Made by a program: the position numbers and the translations under genes. A stretch of 64,000 nt of DNA from Acidobacteriota bacterium (lineage in GTDB: Bacteria; Acidobacteriota; Blastocatellia; UBA7656): assembly GCA_038040445.1 (NCBI GenBank), contig JBBPIG010000015.1:92305-156304 (forward strand), given 5' to 3'. Of this stretch, positions 34,865 through 44,078 are shown in pieces (positions within the stretch are counted from its first letter, which is position 1; the number at the start of each line of letters is the position of its first letter). The notes beneath the pieces are model-generated. The model was not told the DNA's origin, ran no database searches, and worked only from the letters and a program-made list of their open reading frames with translations.

Positions 34865-37708
34865 ATGCTCGAAGAAGTCATCAGCGTCAGAGGCGCCCGA
34901 GTCCACAATCTGAAGAACATCAGTGTCGACATCCCGCTCGGCAAGCTCACCGTCATCACCGGCGTGAGCGGCTCAGGCAAATCGAGTCTCGCGTTCGATA
35001 CCATCTACGCCGAAGGGCAGCGCCGCTACGTCGAGAGCCTTTCCGCATACGCGCGCCAGTTTCTCGAACGCATGGATAAGCCCGACGTCGATGAAATCCT
35101 CGGCATCTGCCCTGCGATTTCCATCCGTCAAAAGAACGCGACTCGAAACCCCCGCTCCACTGTCGCGACTCAGACGGAAATCTACGACTACCTGAGGCTG
35201 CTGTTCGCAAGGGTCGGCAAGACCTTTTGCGCCAATTGCGGCGAAGCAGTCAAACGCGATACGCCGGAATCAGCAGCCGGTGAAGTGTTGAAACTTCCGG
35301 AGGGCACGCGCTTCTATGTTTTGTTTCCGGCGTCGGCGGGAACGGATGAAACCCTCTCGAGTTCAAACGGCGCCGGCAAAACCAAGAAGCGAAGCGCGCG
35401 ACAGGCAGCTTCAAGCGAACGCACTCGCATCAACGCTCACCTGATGAGCCTGATGCAGCGGGGCTTCACCCGGCTCTACAAAGACGGCCGCACGATCGAG
35501 CTTGCGACGCCCGATAGCTTCACCGAAGCCGGCTTCGATAACACGTTCGTGCTTGTCGATCGGCTGGCGGTGAGTCCGGATACGAGAACCCGATTGGTTG
35601 ATTCGCTGGAGGTCTGCTATCAGGAAGGCCACGGGCAGGCGATCATCGAGACGGCGGCCGAGCCTCGCACCCGGTTGCAGTTCTCTGAGGGCTTCGAGTG
35701 CAAGCCCTGCCAGGTCCGGTACGCCGCCCCCGAGCCGCGACTGTTCAGCTTCAACAACCCGTTCGGCGCTTGTCCGACCTGTCAGGGCTTCGGGAACACC
35801 ATTGGGCTCGATATGAACCTGGTGATCCCCAATCGCGAGTTGAGCCTGGCCCAGGGCGCCGTCGAGCCGTGGATGAAACCGCAGTACGAATGGGCGCAGA
35901 AAGAACTGCTCCGCTTCAGCAAACAGGCGGGCATCCCGACATCGGTTCCCTTCCGACAGTTGACCCGCGAGCAGCAGAAGACCGTCGTGCAGGGCCGCAA
36001 CGGATTCGATGGAGTGAAGGGCTTCTTCGATTGGCTCGAAACAAAGAAGTACAAACTCCACGTACGAGTGTTTCTCTCCAAGTATCGCGGCTACACGTTG
36101 TGCCCCGACTGCGGTGGCTCGCGGCTGAGGCTCGAAGCGCGGCTTGTTCGAGTGAGCGGCAAGACCCTGCCTGAGATTTCCGCGATGAGCGCAGCCGACG
36201 CGGAGGACTTCTTCGACAATCTGACGTTGAGCGTCTCGGAAATGAAGATAGCCGGACGCTTGCTCGAGGAGATTCGCAGCCGGTTGAAGTTTCTTATCGA
36301 CGTAGGGCTGCAATACCTGACTCTCGACCGCCTGGCGTCGACGCTGTCGGGAGGCGAGGCCCAGCGCATACAGCTCGCCACGAACCTGGGTGCTTCGCTG
36401 GTGGGCGCGCTTTACGTGCTCGATGAGCCGTCGATCGGTTTGCATCCTCGCGACAACGCCAAGCTCATTCGCATTCTGAAAAACCTGCGTGATATCGGCA
36501 ACACCGTGCTGGTCGTCGAACACGAGCCCGAGATGATGATGTCATCGGACAAGATCATCGACATAGGTCCGGGCGCCGGCGAACTGGGCGGCGAAGTGGT
36601 CTTTCAAGGTACGGCGGCGGAGCTGATTCACAGGGGCCAATCGCTGACCGCCAAATATTTGCGCGGCGAGATGGAGATCAAGCCGCCGAAGAATCGCCGG
36701 CTGATCGGGCCGCGCTCTCTGGAGATCCACAGCGCCAGCGAACACAACCTGAAGAGCATCGACCTGGAAATTCCGCTCGGGATGACCGTGTGCATCACCG
36801 GCGTCTCGGGTTCCGGCAAGTCGACGCTCGTCCACGACATCATCTATGCGGGAATCAAGAAACAGCGGGGCGAGTGGACAGGTCCGGTCGGCGCGGTCAG
36901 AAAGATCGACGGCGCTCAGTATCTGGATGACGTCGTGCTGGTGGATCAATCGCCGATAGGCCGAACGCCGCGTTCGAACCCGGTGACCTACATCAAAGTC
37001 TACGATGCGATTCGCGACCTGTTCGCTTCAACTCGCGAAGCACAGGCGCACGGGTTCGATTCATCGCACTTCAGCTTCAACGTGCCCGGCGGCCGCTGCG
37101 AGCGGTGCGAGGGCAACGGCGTCGAGATAAAAGAAATGCAATTTCTCGCCGACGTGGAATTGATCTGCGAAGAGTGCAAAGGCATGCGCTTCAAGCCGGC
37201 CCTGTTGGATGTGAAGTTTAAAGGCCGTTCGATCCACGACGTGCTGAACATGACAGTGCGCGAAGCGTTGTTGTTCTTCGCCAGCGTGAATCGAATCGCT
37301 TCAAAGTTTCGAGTGATGGACGATGTGGGACTGGGCTATCTGAGGCTCGGGCAGTCGGCGACGACGCTGTCGGGCGGCGAGGCGCAACGCGTGAAACTGG
37401 CGGCTTTTTTGTCGAGGCGGTCGAGCGAGCGCACATTGTACATATTCGATGAGCCAACCACCGGGCTGCACTTCGACGACATCAACAAGCTGCTCGCGGC
37501 GTTCAGGCAATTGATCGAGGCCGGCGGGTCGATCATCATAATCGAGCACAATCTGGATGTCATCAAGAGCGCGGACTGGATCATCGATCTGGGTCCTGAA
37601 GGCGGCGACGAAGGCGGCAACGTTGTTGCGGTGGGTCCGCCTTCGGCAATCGTCGAGTGCGAGCGCTCATACACCGGACGGTTCCTTCGCAAGGTTTTGG
37701 GTAAGTAA
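34865..37708 (+). CDS. uvrA: Excinuclease ABC subunit A
   Basis: DNA-damage recognition ATPase of nucleotide excision repair. 947 residues with two ABC modules: Walker [18 protein letters not shown] near residue 33 and [17 protein letters not shown] near 645; signature [12 protein letters not shown] and [12 protein letters not shown]; Walker [16 protein letters not shown] and [15 protein letters not shown]. The C-terminal zinc finger is seen as CERCEGNG...[14 protein letters not shown] lies before the ATG. Complete and ordinary apart from a Ser/Lys-rich insertion near residue 170 ([16 protein letters not shown]). Confidence 0.97.
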   Translation: MLEEVISVRGARVHNLKNISVDIPLGKLTVITGVSGSGKSSLAFDTIYAEGQRRYVESLSAYARQFLERMDKPDVDEILGICPAISIRQKNATRNPRSTVATQTEIYDYLRLLFARVGKTFCANCGEAVKRDTPESAAGEVLKLPEGTRFYVLFPASAGTDETLSSSNGAGKTKKRSARQAASSERTRINAHLMSLMQRGFTRLYKDGRTIELATPDSFTEAGFDNTFVLVDRLAVSPDTRTRLVDSLEVCYQEGHGQAIIETAAEPRTRLQFSEGFECKPCQVRYAAPEPRLFSFNNPFGACPTCQGFGNTIGLDMNLVIPNRELSLAQGAVEPWMKPQYEWAQKELLRFSKQAGIPTSVPFRQLTREQQKTVVQGRNGFDGVKGFFDWLETKKYKLHVRVFLSKYRGYTLCPDCGGSRLRLEARLVRVSGKTLPEISAMSAADAEDFFDNLTLSVSEMKIAGRLLEEIRSRLKFLIDVGLQYLTLDRLASTLSGGEAQRIQLATNLGASLVGALYVLDEPSIGLHPRDNAKLIRILKNLRDIGNTVLVVEHEPEMMMSSDKIIDIGPGAGELGGEVVFQGTAAELIHRGQSLTAKYLRGEMEIKPPKNRRLIGPRSLEIHSASEHNLKSIDLEIPLGMTVCITGVSGSGKSTLVHDIIYAGIKKQRGEWTGPVGAVRKIDGAQYLDDVVLVDQSPIGRTPRSNPVTYIKVYDAIRDLFASTREAQAHGFDSSHFSFNVPGGRCERCEGNGVEIKEMQFLADVELICEECKGMRFKPALLDVKFKGRSIHDVLNMTVREALLFFASVNRIASKFRVMDDVGLGYLRLGQSATTLSGGEAQRVKLAAFLSRRSSERTLYIFDEPTTGLHFDDINKLLAAFRQLIEAGGSIIIIEHNLDVIKSADWIIDLGPEGGDEGGNVVAVGPPSAIVECERSYTGRFLRKVLGK

Positions 37709-37721
37709 CCCAACGTAGCAT

Positions 37722-37825
37722 TGGGAAGGAATTGAGAATTGAAAATTGAAAACTGAAAATTGAAAACTTGAACACAATGCCTCAATTTGCAGTTTTCCAT
37801 TTTCAATTCTCAATTTTCAATTCCC
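37722..37825. repeat. Low-complexity inverted 'word' repeat (AATTGAAAA type), second copy
   Basis: GGGAAGGAATTGAGAATTGA... on the left and ...TTCAATTTTCAATTCCC-like sequence on the right, with CTCAATTTGCAGTTTTCCAT between. It lies between uvrA and the rpiB-like gene and makes a false 25-residue extension of the latter's frame. Confidence 0.8.
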
Positions 37826-37842
37826 GCGAATATGAGGTCGTG

Positions 37843-38478
37843 ATGAGTCTAATCGACGAGAGAGGCAAGGGCGTAATTACCGAGCTTGAGATACGCGGGG
37901 CCGCGGCCGGCGACACGCTGCGAATCGATGAAGCCGCGATCCTGACTCCGCTCGCCCAGGACCTGGTGCGCGAGCGCGGCGTCCAGATTGAACGAGTACG
38001 CCATCGAAGCGCCGCCCTAAAAAAGAGAATTGCGCTGGGCGCTGATCACGGCGGCTTTGAGATGAAGGAAGAACTAAAACGCGTGCTCGCCGATCTCGGT
38101 CACGACTACCAGGACTTCGGTACTCACTCGACCGAAGCGGTCGACTATCCTGACTACGCGCATCTGGTGGCGCGCGCGGTCGCGGGCGGCAATTGCGATC
38201 TTGGAATCATGGTGGACGGCGCAGGGATCGGCTCCTGCATGGCTGCCAACAAAGTGCCAGGGGTGCGCGCGGCTATGTGCTACGACGAAGCTTCGGCGCG
38301 CAACAGCCGCGAGCACAACGGTGCTAACGTGCTGACGCTGGGAGGCAAGATGATCTCGACGGATCGAATGCGCGAGATAGTGCGCGCATGGCTCGCAACA
38401 GAGCTGACCGAAGACCGCCATCGCCGTCGCGTCGATAAGATAACCGAGATCGAGCGCGAATATGTCGGTGAGAAGTGA
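37843..38478 (+). CDS. rpiB: RpiB/LacAB-family sugar-phosphate isomerase variant with N-terminal extension
   Basis: 211 residues. The core (about 44-211) matches ribose-5-phosphate isomerase B: ALGADHGGFEMKEEL, DFGTHSTEAVDYPDYAHLVARAV, AANKVPGVRAAMCYDEASA and REHNGANVLTLG. The usual catalytic cysteine of the ICGTGxG loop is aspartate here (MVDGAGIG). As I recall, microcompartment-associated relatives share this. An extra 43-residue N-terminal stretch (ITELEIRGAAAGDTLRIDEA...) precedes the core. The ATG at 37843 has GAGGT upstream; the longer frame is repeat sequence. No microcompartment genes are in the window. Confidence 0.85.
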   Translation: MSLIDERGKGVITELEIRGAAAGDTLRIDEAAILTPLAQDLVRERGVQIERVRHRSAALKKRIALGADHGGFEMKEELKRVLADLGHDYQDFGTHSTEAVDYPDYAHLVARAVAGGNCDLGIMVDGAGIGSCMAANKVPGVRAAMCYDEASARNSREHNGANVLTLGGKMISTDRMREIVRAWLATELTEDRHRRRVDKITEIEREYVGEK

Positions 38479-38483
38479 TAGGC

Positions 38484-38597
38484 AGGTCAGTGGTCCGTAG
38501 TCCGTAGTCCGTAGTCCGTCCGTGCTTCGGAGTTCGTGATGTTATCTGCTGACTAGTGCCTACGGGCTACGGACTACGGACTACGGACCACTGACCT
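38484..38597. repeat. Low-complexity inverted 'word' repeat (GTCCGTA type)
   Basis: AGGTCAGTGGTCCGTAGTCC with further GTAGTCC words (38484-38518) is mirrored by CTACGGACTACGGACCACTG and neighbours (38560-38597). A fragment of the same word family (CCACGGACTACGGAC) occurs at 1206. Confidence 0.85.
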
Positions 38598-38731
38598 TCT
38601 TCTCGTGGATACTCGAACCCACCTGGTGCGTCCGCGTTTAAACACCCGCACAGTCTTATCACCTAAGAAGACTCTCAACGGTTTCCTCTCAACCCAGGTA
38701 GATATGAATAGAGGAGCGAGGATGACAACGA

Positions 38732-39382
38732 ATGCCGGGTGAGGTTGCTGAAATAGCTCTGATGACCGACAGCCTTGGGTTGCCCGACAGCTCTGCGAAG
38801 GCCGCCGCGTCGTCACTCGCTCCGGTCATCGCGCGCGCAAAAGCAGGAGACGTTGCGGCATTTGAGCAGATCGTCGAATGCTATCAGCGCAAAGTGCTCT
38901 CAACCGCGTGGCGCATGTTGGGCAACCAGGAAGACGCTCGCGACGCGGCGCAGGAAGTTTTCCTGCGAGTCTACAAGTACCTGGGCCGGTTCCGGGCGGA
39001 TCAGGATTTCGCCGCGTGGTTGTATCGGATCATCATCAACGTATGCCACGATCAAGCGCGAAAACGCGGCCGCCGCGATCAGTTTATTTCTTTTGAGATG
39101 GAAGAGCAGCTTGGCAATCTTGAAGCGCTTTCCAGCGGTGAAGACCTCGAGGCAGCGGCAATCCAGTCACAGCAAAAGGCTATGATCGCTCAGGCGCTGA
39201 ACACGCTGTCGAAGAAAGAGAGAGCAGCAATCGTCCTGCGCGACCTTGAAGGATTGAGCACCGAAGAAGTGGCGCGAGTACTTGGTTCGAGTCAGGCGAC
39301 CGTGCGGTCACAAATCAGCTCGGCTCGCGCGAAGATAAAACTGTATCGAGACCGCGTTCTCAATCGGTCGCGGCGAGGGTGA
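38732..39382 (+). CDS. ECF-type RNA polymerase sigma factor
   Basis: 216 residues. Region 2 is seen as VECYQRKVLSTAWRMLGNQEDARDAAQEVFLRVYKYLGRF with AAWLYRIIINVCHDQARKR, and region 4 as LSKKERAAIVLRDLEGLSTEEVARVLGSSQATVRSQISSARAKIK. Sigma-70 region 1 and 3 are absent, as in ECF factors of the SigE/RpoE type. GAGGAGCGAGG precedes the ATG. The anti-sigma gene follows four bases after the stop, so the pair is co-expressed. Confidence 0.93.
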   Translation: MPGEVAEIALMTDSLGLPDSSAKAAASSLAPVIARAKAGDVAAFEQIVECYQRKVLSTAWRMLGNQEDARDAAQEVFLRVYKYLGRFRADQDFAAWLYRIIINVCHDQARKRGRRDQFISFEMEEQLGNLEALSSGEDLEAAAIQSQQKAMIAQALNTLSKKERAAIVLRDLEGLSTEEVARVLGSSQATVRSQISSARAKIKLYRDRVLNRSRRG

Positions 39383-39386
39383 AGAG

Positions 39387-40118
39387 ATGAATTGCAGGCG
39401 CGTTCAAAAGTTAATACCGCTTCACGTCGAAGGCGATCTTCGGTCGAGCATTGCAAATCAGATCGCATCACATCTCGAATGGTGTGGGCGATGCAACTGG
39501 CTGGCTGACGAGTACAAGGAGAGCCAGAGCTGGTTGCGCACATCCCAGCCGCCCGAGTTAGACGAAGCATGCCTTGAGGACTTGAAGCGCGGCGTTATGA
39601 AACGAGTCGCGCAAGAAAGTATACGGCCTTCGCTGTTCGCCTCAATAGCGCAGCAATGGAGCCGCAGACAGATCCTGGCCCTATCGACTGCTTTCTTGGT
39701 CGTCCTGGGAATGGTTGCTCTTTACCTCTATCAGGCCCGGGTGAAAGTTAACCCGGACGTGATCTCTGAAGGTGTGAAGCAACCACCTAATGTGGGACCC
39801 TATGGAATAAATCCGTCACCGGCGCCCGGTTCGACGGGACAGCACCTCGTTAGCAAGGGTCGTCCACACTTCAAACCGCGACACCCGAATCGGGCAAATG
39901 CAAGCGAGACATTTGCGCGCGCCGTTGTTCCCCCGATGGCCGGCATCAACAACACAGCCATTACGCCGGCCAATCAGACGCGCGCGCTTTCCGGTAATGC
40001 CGACGGTTCGAGAGAAATGCTGCGTATCGAAATTCAAACCGGCGATCCCAGCATTCGGATAATCTGGTTTGCGCCGAAAGGCTCTGATCTACAACAACCA
40101 AAACCAGCAACAGACTAG
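39387..40118 (+). CDS. Membrane anti-sigma factor (zinc-finger type)
   Basis: 243 residues. An N-terminal anti-sigma zinc-finger-like domain (LIPLHVEGDLRSS, HLEWCGRCNWLADEY; H-x3-C-x2-C) binds the sigma factor, a single membrane helix (ILALSTAFLVVLGMVALYLY, about 94-113) follows, and the outer part is low in complexity and proline-rich. The product would release the sigma factor on an envelope signal. Starts four bases after the sigma gene and is followed by a secreted protein after eight bases. Confidence 0.85.
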   Translation: MNCRRVQKLIPLHVEGDLRSSIANQIASHLEWCGRCNWLADEYKESQSWLRTSQPPELDEACLEDLKRGVMKRVAQESIRPSLFASIAQQWSRRQILALSTAFLVVLGMVALYLYQARVKVNPDVISEGVKQPPNVGPYGINPSPAPGSTGQHLVSKGRPHFKPRHPNRANASETFARAVVPPMAGINNTAITPANQTRALSGNADGSREMLRIEIQTGDPSIRIIWFAPKGSDLQQPKPATD

Positions 40119-40126
40119 GAGGTCTC

Positions 40127-40963
40127 ATGTTTTTGTCCAAATCAAGAATAACTACAGGAGTGGTAGGAGTGGTCCTCTCGATGCTCACGTCGGTGTATGC
40201 GCAGCAGCCTCAGGCCGCCCAAACTACGCCGGCGCCTCAACCGAACGTTGGCCGCGCGCCCGACTATGTCGACTTCACCGGCTTCAAGGGAAAAGTATTC
40301 GACGTAAAACATCGCGACCCTCGGTCGCTGATCGAGGCGGTTCGTCCGCTCGGAAGCGGTTTCAAAGGCGCGACCATTGCGTACAGCGATGAGTTCAAGA
40401 CGCTAACCGTTCGCGATTTTCCGGAGAACATAGCAGCCATTGAGGAGGCGTTGAAGCGGCTCGATACGCCGCAGGCTGCTCAGCCCGACATCGAGTTGCG
40501 GTTGAATGTCCTGATAGCTTCGAACGTTGAAGGCGTCGCCAGTCAGTACCCAAACGATCTGGGGGACGTGGTAAAGCAGATGCAAGCCATGCTCAACTAC
40601 AAGAACTACACCAATCTCGCAACCGTGGTTCAAAGAGTGAGAGTAGGCACTCGCAATCTTGGGATCAATGGCACCGCTGAGGTGCCGGCGACTATTCTCG
40701 GGACAGGGGAACCAATCCCCGCCTCTTACGATTACCGCGCATATAGTATGACGCTCGGCACTGATTCTTCCGGTGGCTATGTGGTGCAATTGAGTGGAAA
40801 CCAGTTTACTTTCCGCGGCAACGGCCCCAAAGGAGACGGCGTAGGACAGGCCGACATCCGGACTGACCTCAACCTCAGAAACGGAGAGAAGGTTGTTGTG
40901 GGCACCGCTACGCTGGGCAACAAAGGGTTGATACTCGTGCTGTCCGCGCGAATCATCAAGTAG
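40127..40963 (+). CDS. Secreted protein with secretin-N-like (STN/NolW) segment, third gene of sigma operon
   Basis: 278 residues with a signal peptide ([16 protein letters not shown]). Residues about 55-115 ([20 protein letters not shown]...[19 protein letters not shown]) follow the pattern of secretin N-terminal repeats, where a beta-strand and helix pair ends with IxxxLxxLD. The C-terminal half is beta-rich ([47 protein letters not shown]), like the end of a secretin-like sheet but without the full pore domain. AGGAGGTC precedes the ATG. It may be the target or sensor of the sigma/anti-sigma pair (inference). Confidence 0.7.
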   Translation: MFLSKSRITTGVVGVVLSMLTSVYAQQPQAAQTTPAPQPNVGRAPDYVDFTGFKGKVFDVKHRDPRSLIEAVRPLGSGFKGATIAYSDEFKTLTVRDFPENIAAIEEALKRLDTPQAAQPDIELRLNVLIASNVEGVASQYPNDLGDVVKQMQAMLNYKNYTNLATVVQRVRVGTRNLGINGTAEVPATILGTGEPIPASYDYRAYSMTLGTDSSGGYVVQLSGNQFTFRGNGPKGDGVGQADIRTDLNLRNGEKVVVGTATLGNKGLILVLSARIIK

Positions 40964-41183
40964 TCGGGACATACCCTCAGCATCCACCAAAACGTTGTGA
41001 CGCCCCGAAGCGACTCGGCGCTGTTCGCAAAAGAACAGGCGCAGAGAAAAGCTACGGGGCGTTTTCATTTTTATCCTTCTTTTGCAGCGAGTGTTGCTTC
41101 TTCTTGCAGATTTCCGTTTAACGCTTTATCTTTCCGGCGTCCGCGATTCGGCGAATACCCAAACTACGGAGGCGCGTCTAAGA

Positions 41184-41600
41184 ATGAGAGACAAACTCAA
41201 TGAGTTGGAACAGGCGCAGCAAAGCGTTAGCGCGAATGCGCCATATGCGGTGTCTCAGGGTTACAGGCTCTCGCCTCATATGGTGACCACGGCGTTCACG
41301 CTCGATGGATTTCGCATCGTTCGTACGTTTGGCGTCGTGCGAGGCATCACCGTGCGTTCGCGCTCGATCTTTGGGACGATTGGCGGAACGCTGCACACGA
41401 TAGTCGGCGGGAACATCACCGCTTTCACCAAGCTGTGTGAGGTAGCGCGTGCCGAGGCATTCGAGATAATGGTTCAGCACGCAAGCGAGATCGGCGCAAA
41501 CGCGGTGATCGGCATGCGCTACGACGCGAACGAGATCATGAACGGCGTGACCGAGGTGCTCGCGTATGGAACGGCTGTAGTAGTTGAGCCGATAGAGTAG
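41184..41600 (+). CDS. YbjQ-family (UPF0145) protein
   Basis: 138 residues with the typical YbjQ core: LDGFRIVRTFGVVRGITVRSRSI, AFTKLCEVARAEAFEIMVQHASEIGANAVIGMRYDANEI and VLAYGTAVVVEP. The fold forms a pentameric ring; function is unknown, sometimes annotated as heavy-metal binding. The N-terminal 30 residues are a short helix. The ATG at 41184 has GGAGG ten bases upstream. Confidence 0.88.
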   Translation: MRDKLNELEQAQQSVSANAPYAVSQGYRLSPHMVTTAFTLDGFRIVRTFGVVRGITVRSRSIFGTIGGTLHTIVGGNITAFTKLCEVARAEAFEIMVQHASEIGANAVIGMRYDANEIMNGVTEVLAYGTAVVVEPIE

Positions 41601-41609
41601 GATTCTCAG

Positions 41610-42389
41610 GTGACTCCGGAACAATACCAACAGCACGTGCTTGGCCTGCTTGCGACGACGTTCCCGGATGAGGAGTTCGAGGGGTCGCCGGACCCCTTCC
41701 TCATCAAGCACGGGGCGGCCGAGCTCGGGCTCCGCAACCTCTACGCGCTTCACACCGAGAAACAGTTTGAGCCCGAGGAGCGCGACGCCCATATTCGCGA
41801 GCACGTCTGGCGAATACTCGAGGCCCTGCACCTCACCCAGGACTCGAGCCCGCCCGATTGGATAGACGCGCGCGACAAACTGCGACTCCAGCTCATGAGA
41901 ACCGAACACACTTTGCGCGCGCCAGTGATCACCTTTCCATTCACCCGCGAGGTCGTGGTCGCAATAGCGATTGATCTCACGCACGCGTACTCATACGTGT
42001 CGCCTGCGAATCTCGAGCGCTGGAAAGTCACCGAGGAGCTGGCCTATGAGCAAGCGCTCTCGAATCTCGAGCAGGCATCGGCCGGAATTCAGATTCACGC
42101 CACCGAAGCGCCGCAGCGCCTGCTCGCAATTCAGACTGGAGACGGCTATGACGCTGCGCGGCTGCTGCTCCCGGCGATGCGGAAGCTGGCGGTCGAGCAT
42201 CTGGGTGAGCCCTGCTACGCGGCGGTCCCCAATCGCGACTTCCTCATCATGTGGTCGCGGTCAAATCCTGAGGAGTTTCAAACGCTGGTTCGGGCCCAGG
42301 TCCGGCACGACTGCGAGAGCCAGCCTTACCCGCTGACCTCGACCGTCTTCGTGGTCACCGAGGCGGACGTGAAGCCGGATGTAGCGTAA
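41610..42389 (+). CDS. DUF1444-like protein
   Basis: 259 residues. The segments LERWKVTEELAYEQALSNL and DGYDAARLLLPAMRKLAVEHLGEPCYAAVPNRDFLIMWS match the pattern of the DUF1444/YtpQ family as I know it. No signal peptide or membrane segment. GTG start, nine bases after the YbjQ-like gene, so probably the same transcript. Function unknown. Confidence 0.75.
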   Translation: MTPEQYQQHVLGLLATTFPDEEFEGSPDPFLIKHGAAELGLRNLYALHTEKQFEPEERDAHIREHVWRILEALHLTQDSSPPDWIDARDKLRLQLMRTEHTLRAPVITFPFTREVVVAIAIDLTHAYSYVSPANLERWKVTEELAYEQALSNLEQASAGIQIHATEAPQRLLAIQTGDGYDAARLLLPAMRKLAVEHLGEPCYAAVPNRDFLIMWSRSNPEEFQTLVRAQVRHDCESQPYPLTSTVFVVTEADVKPDVA

Positions 42390-42486
42390 ACTGTCGAGTC
42401 TGCGGCTTGCCTCGGACCCCGACAGAGTGACCGAGATGCCTATCTCCACTTTTCTTACGGTACCGAATGCAGTACCATAACCAGCG

Positions 42487-42735
42487 ATGACAATCGAAGA
42501 GGCTATTCGCGAGCTTGAGGGCAGCGAGAGTCATGTCCGGTTTTCGAGGCTTCTGGCGATCTGCAAGTACTTTTTCGGGAGACCGCGAATCGCGGGAAGT
42601 CATCACATTTTCAAGACGCCTTGGACCGGCGACCCGAGAATCAACTTGCAAGAGGACAAAGGAAGTGCGAAGCCCTATCAGGTCCGCCAGGTACTCCGCT
42701 GCCTTCGGCGACTGAAGGACCAAGCGGTGAGTTAG
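42487..42735 (+). CDS. HicA-family toxin-like protein
   Basis: 82 residues. HicA toxins are small double-stranded-RNA-binding-fold mRNA interferases. The catalytic histidine region GSHHIFKTPW and the end KPYQVRQVLRCLRRL are typical. It is followed 10 bp later by a HicB-type gene, the expected antitoxin. The long N-terminal helix (IEEAIRELEGSE) is characteristic of the longer HicA group. Confidence 0.8.
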   Translation: MTIEEAIRELEGSESHVRFSRLLAICKYFFGRPRIAGSHHIFKTPWTGDPRINLQEDKGSAKPYQVRQVLRCLRRLKDQAVS

Positions 42736-42745
42736 GGGAATATCG

Positions 42746-43147
42746 ATGAAAAAGAGGATCACGACTGCCCGCAACAAGCCAACCAAGCGCTCGCGCCCGG
42801 CGGCTGAACACTATCTGTACACGGTCGGCTGGTCGGAAGACGACGAGGCCTATGTTGCGCGGGTAGCCGAGTTCCCGTCCCTTGCAGCCCACGGCGATTC
42901 GCAGGAGGCTGCGCTGCGTTCAATTCAGCACGTAGTTACCGTAGTATTGAAGGACATGGCCGCGTCCAAAGAGCCGATACCGCAGCCCCTCGGCAAGCGT
43001 TCGTTCAGCGGCCGGCTCAACGTGAGAATGCCGAGCTACTTGCACCGCTATCTCGCTATCGAGGCCGCACAACAGAGCGTGTCGTTGAATCAGCTCATCA
43101 ACCTCAAGCTCGAAGCGCCGCTCGAAATGGCCGTTACCTCGGATTAG
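42746..43147 (+). CDS. HicB-family antitoxin
   Basis: 133 residues. Partially degraded RNase H-like HicB domain (YTVGWSEDDEAYVARVAEFPSLAAHGDS, about 25-60) followed by a ribbon-helix-helix DNA-binding part (SGRLNVRMPSYLHRYLAIEAAQQSVSLNQLINLKL, about 93-128). The second part would autoregulate the operon. Directly follows the HicA-like gene; a complete pair. Confidence 0.88.
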   Translation: MKKRITTARNKPTKRSRPAAEHYLYTVGWSEDDEAYVARVAEFPSLAAHGDSQEAALRSIQHVVTVVLKDMAASKEPIPQPLGKRSFSGRLNVRMPSYLHRYLAIEAAQQSVSLNQLINLKLEAPLEMAVTSD

Positions 43148-43174
43148 GCCGCGCACATAGATAGGAGTGAACAA

Positions 43175-43411
43175 ATGAGCACGATCAGCCTGAGATTGCC
43201 AGATTCACTACACAAGCGCGTGCGTGCGTTGGCAAAGCAGGAAAACGTCTCGATAAACCAGTTCATTGCAACGGCGCTTGCGGAAAAGATGTCGGCCTTG
43301 CTAACGGAAGACTATCTCGAGGAGCGGGCAAAGCGCGGCAGCAGGAAAAGGTTCGAACGGGCTTTGGCGAAGGCACGAAAGGTCAAGCCCCATGCTGCTG
43401 ATCGGCTTTGA
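43175..43411 (+). CDS. Ribbon-helix-helix antitoxin-like protein
   Basis: 78 residues: TISLRLPDSLHKRVRALAKQENVSINQFIATALAEKM is a complete ribbon-helix-helix DNA-binding unit; the rest is charged. Typical of antitoxins of the CopG/HicB-RHH type, but the next 90 bp hold no toxin gene, so the partner was lost or is elsewhere. AGGAG precedes the ATG. Confidence 0.78.
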   Translation: MSTISLRLPDSLHKRVRALAKQENVSINQFIATALAEKMSALLTEDYLEERAKRGSRKRFERALAKARKVKPHAADRL

Positions 43412-43501
43412 GAAGGTACTGGTGGCTGCTGAGACCGGGCGTGAAGACCGGCAAGAGAGAAGCGGATGGAAGCTGTCGATGAATCGTCGAGGTGATAGGC
43501 G

Positions 43502-43750
43502 GTGATTAGCAACGATGAAGAACTCCGAGTGACCTTGAGCCGAATTGGAAGGTTCCAACAACAAGTCATCCGACTGCGTCAGGTGGAGACGAATCCAACC
43601 AACTACAGACTCTCGGCGGAAGGCTATCTTGCGGAGATCGACCGAATGAATCTTGAGGTCCGCGATTACTTTTCGTTGCTCCCCAGCGAGGTTACTCAGG
43701 ATGAAGCTGCGCCAGTAAGTACTCAGTTCCCCGATTCCGCTCTGCCTTGA
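43502..43750 (+). CDS. Small conserved protein, unknown function (helical)
   Basis: 82 residues, GTG start. The segment NYRLSAEGYLAEIDRMNLEVRDYFSLLPSE is a phrase I know from small proteins often sitting in toxin-antitoxin neighbourhoods; predicted helical and soluble. The stop is six bases before the next start. No defined role. Confidence 0.65.
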   Translation: MISNDEELRVTLSRIGRFQQQVIRLRQVETNPTNYRLSAEGYLAEIDRMNLEVRDYFSLLPSEVTQDEAAPVSTQFPDSALP

Positions 43751-43755
43751 GTGCT

Positions 43756-44031
43756 ATGAAGAGTGAAGGCAACCAACGATCTAGGTTTGCGGTCTGTATT
43801 AACAACATAGGCTACGAGGCTTCTCTCGAAGTTGGAAAACTGTTTCGCTCGATTCCTGACGAGGAAGCTGCTTCACACGGTTACCGCCGCGTGATTGATG
43901 AGAGCGGCGAGGACTACGGTTATTCTGCGAATCGGTTCTTCCCAATCGAAGTACCGCTAGCGTTGCAGAAGGCTCTCAAGTTGGCGACCGCTGATAAGCT
44001 TGTCACCCGCCATCCGACGCGAGTATCGTAG
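43756..44031 (+). CDS. Small protein, family with 53504-53740 (copy 1)
   Basis: 91 residues. RFAVCINNIGYEASLEVGKLF...IPDEEAASHGYRRVIDESGEDYGYSANRFFPIEVP shares the frame FAVCIxNxxYxASLExxKxxRxxPDExA...VDESGEDYxYSAxRFxxIxVP with the gene at 53504. Predicted compact beta protein, about 80-90 residues. Both copies sit beside toxin-antitoxin-type genes. The ATG at 43756 is chosen; a TTG at 43747 overlaps the preceding stop. Confidence 0.7.
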   Translation: MKSEGNQRSRFAVCINNIGYEASLEVGKLFRSIPDEEAASHGYRRVIDESGEDYGYSANRFFPIEVPLALQKALKLATADKLVTRHPTRVS

Positions 44032-44078
44032 CTGCTCCCAGGAACAATTCTCCAACCTGTCTTACCCGGAGGTGAAAC

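Noticed and set aside
34651..35079. Frame overlapping the uvrA start
   Set aside because: It runs into uvrA in another frame and has no family features; uvrA is certain.
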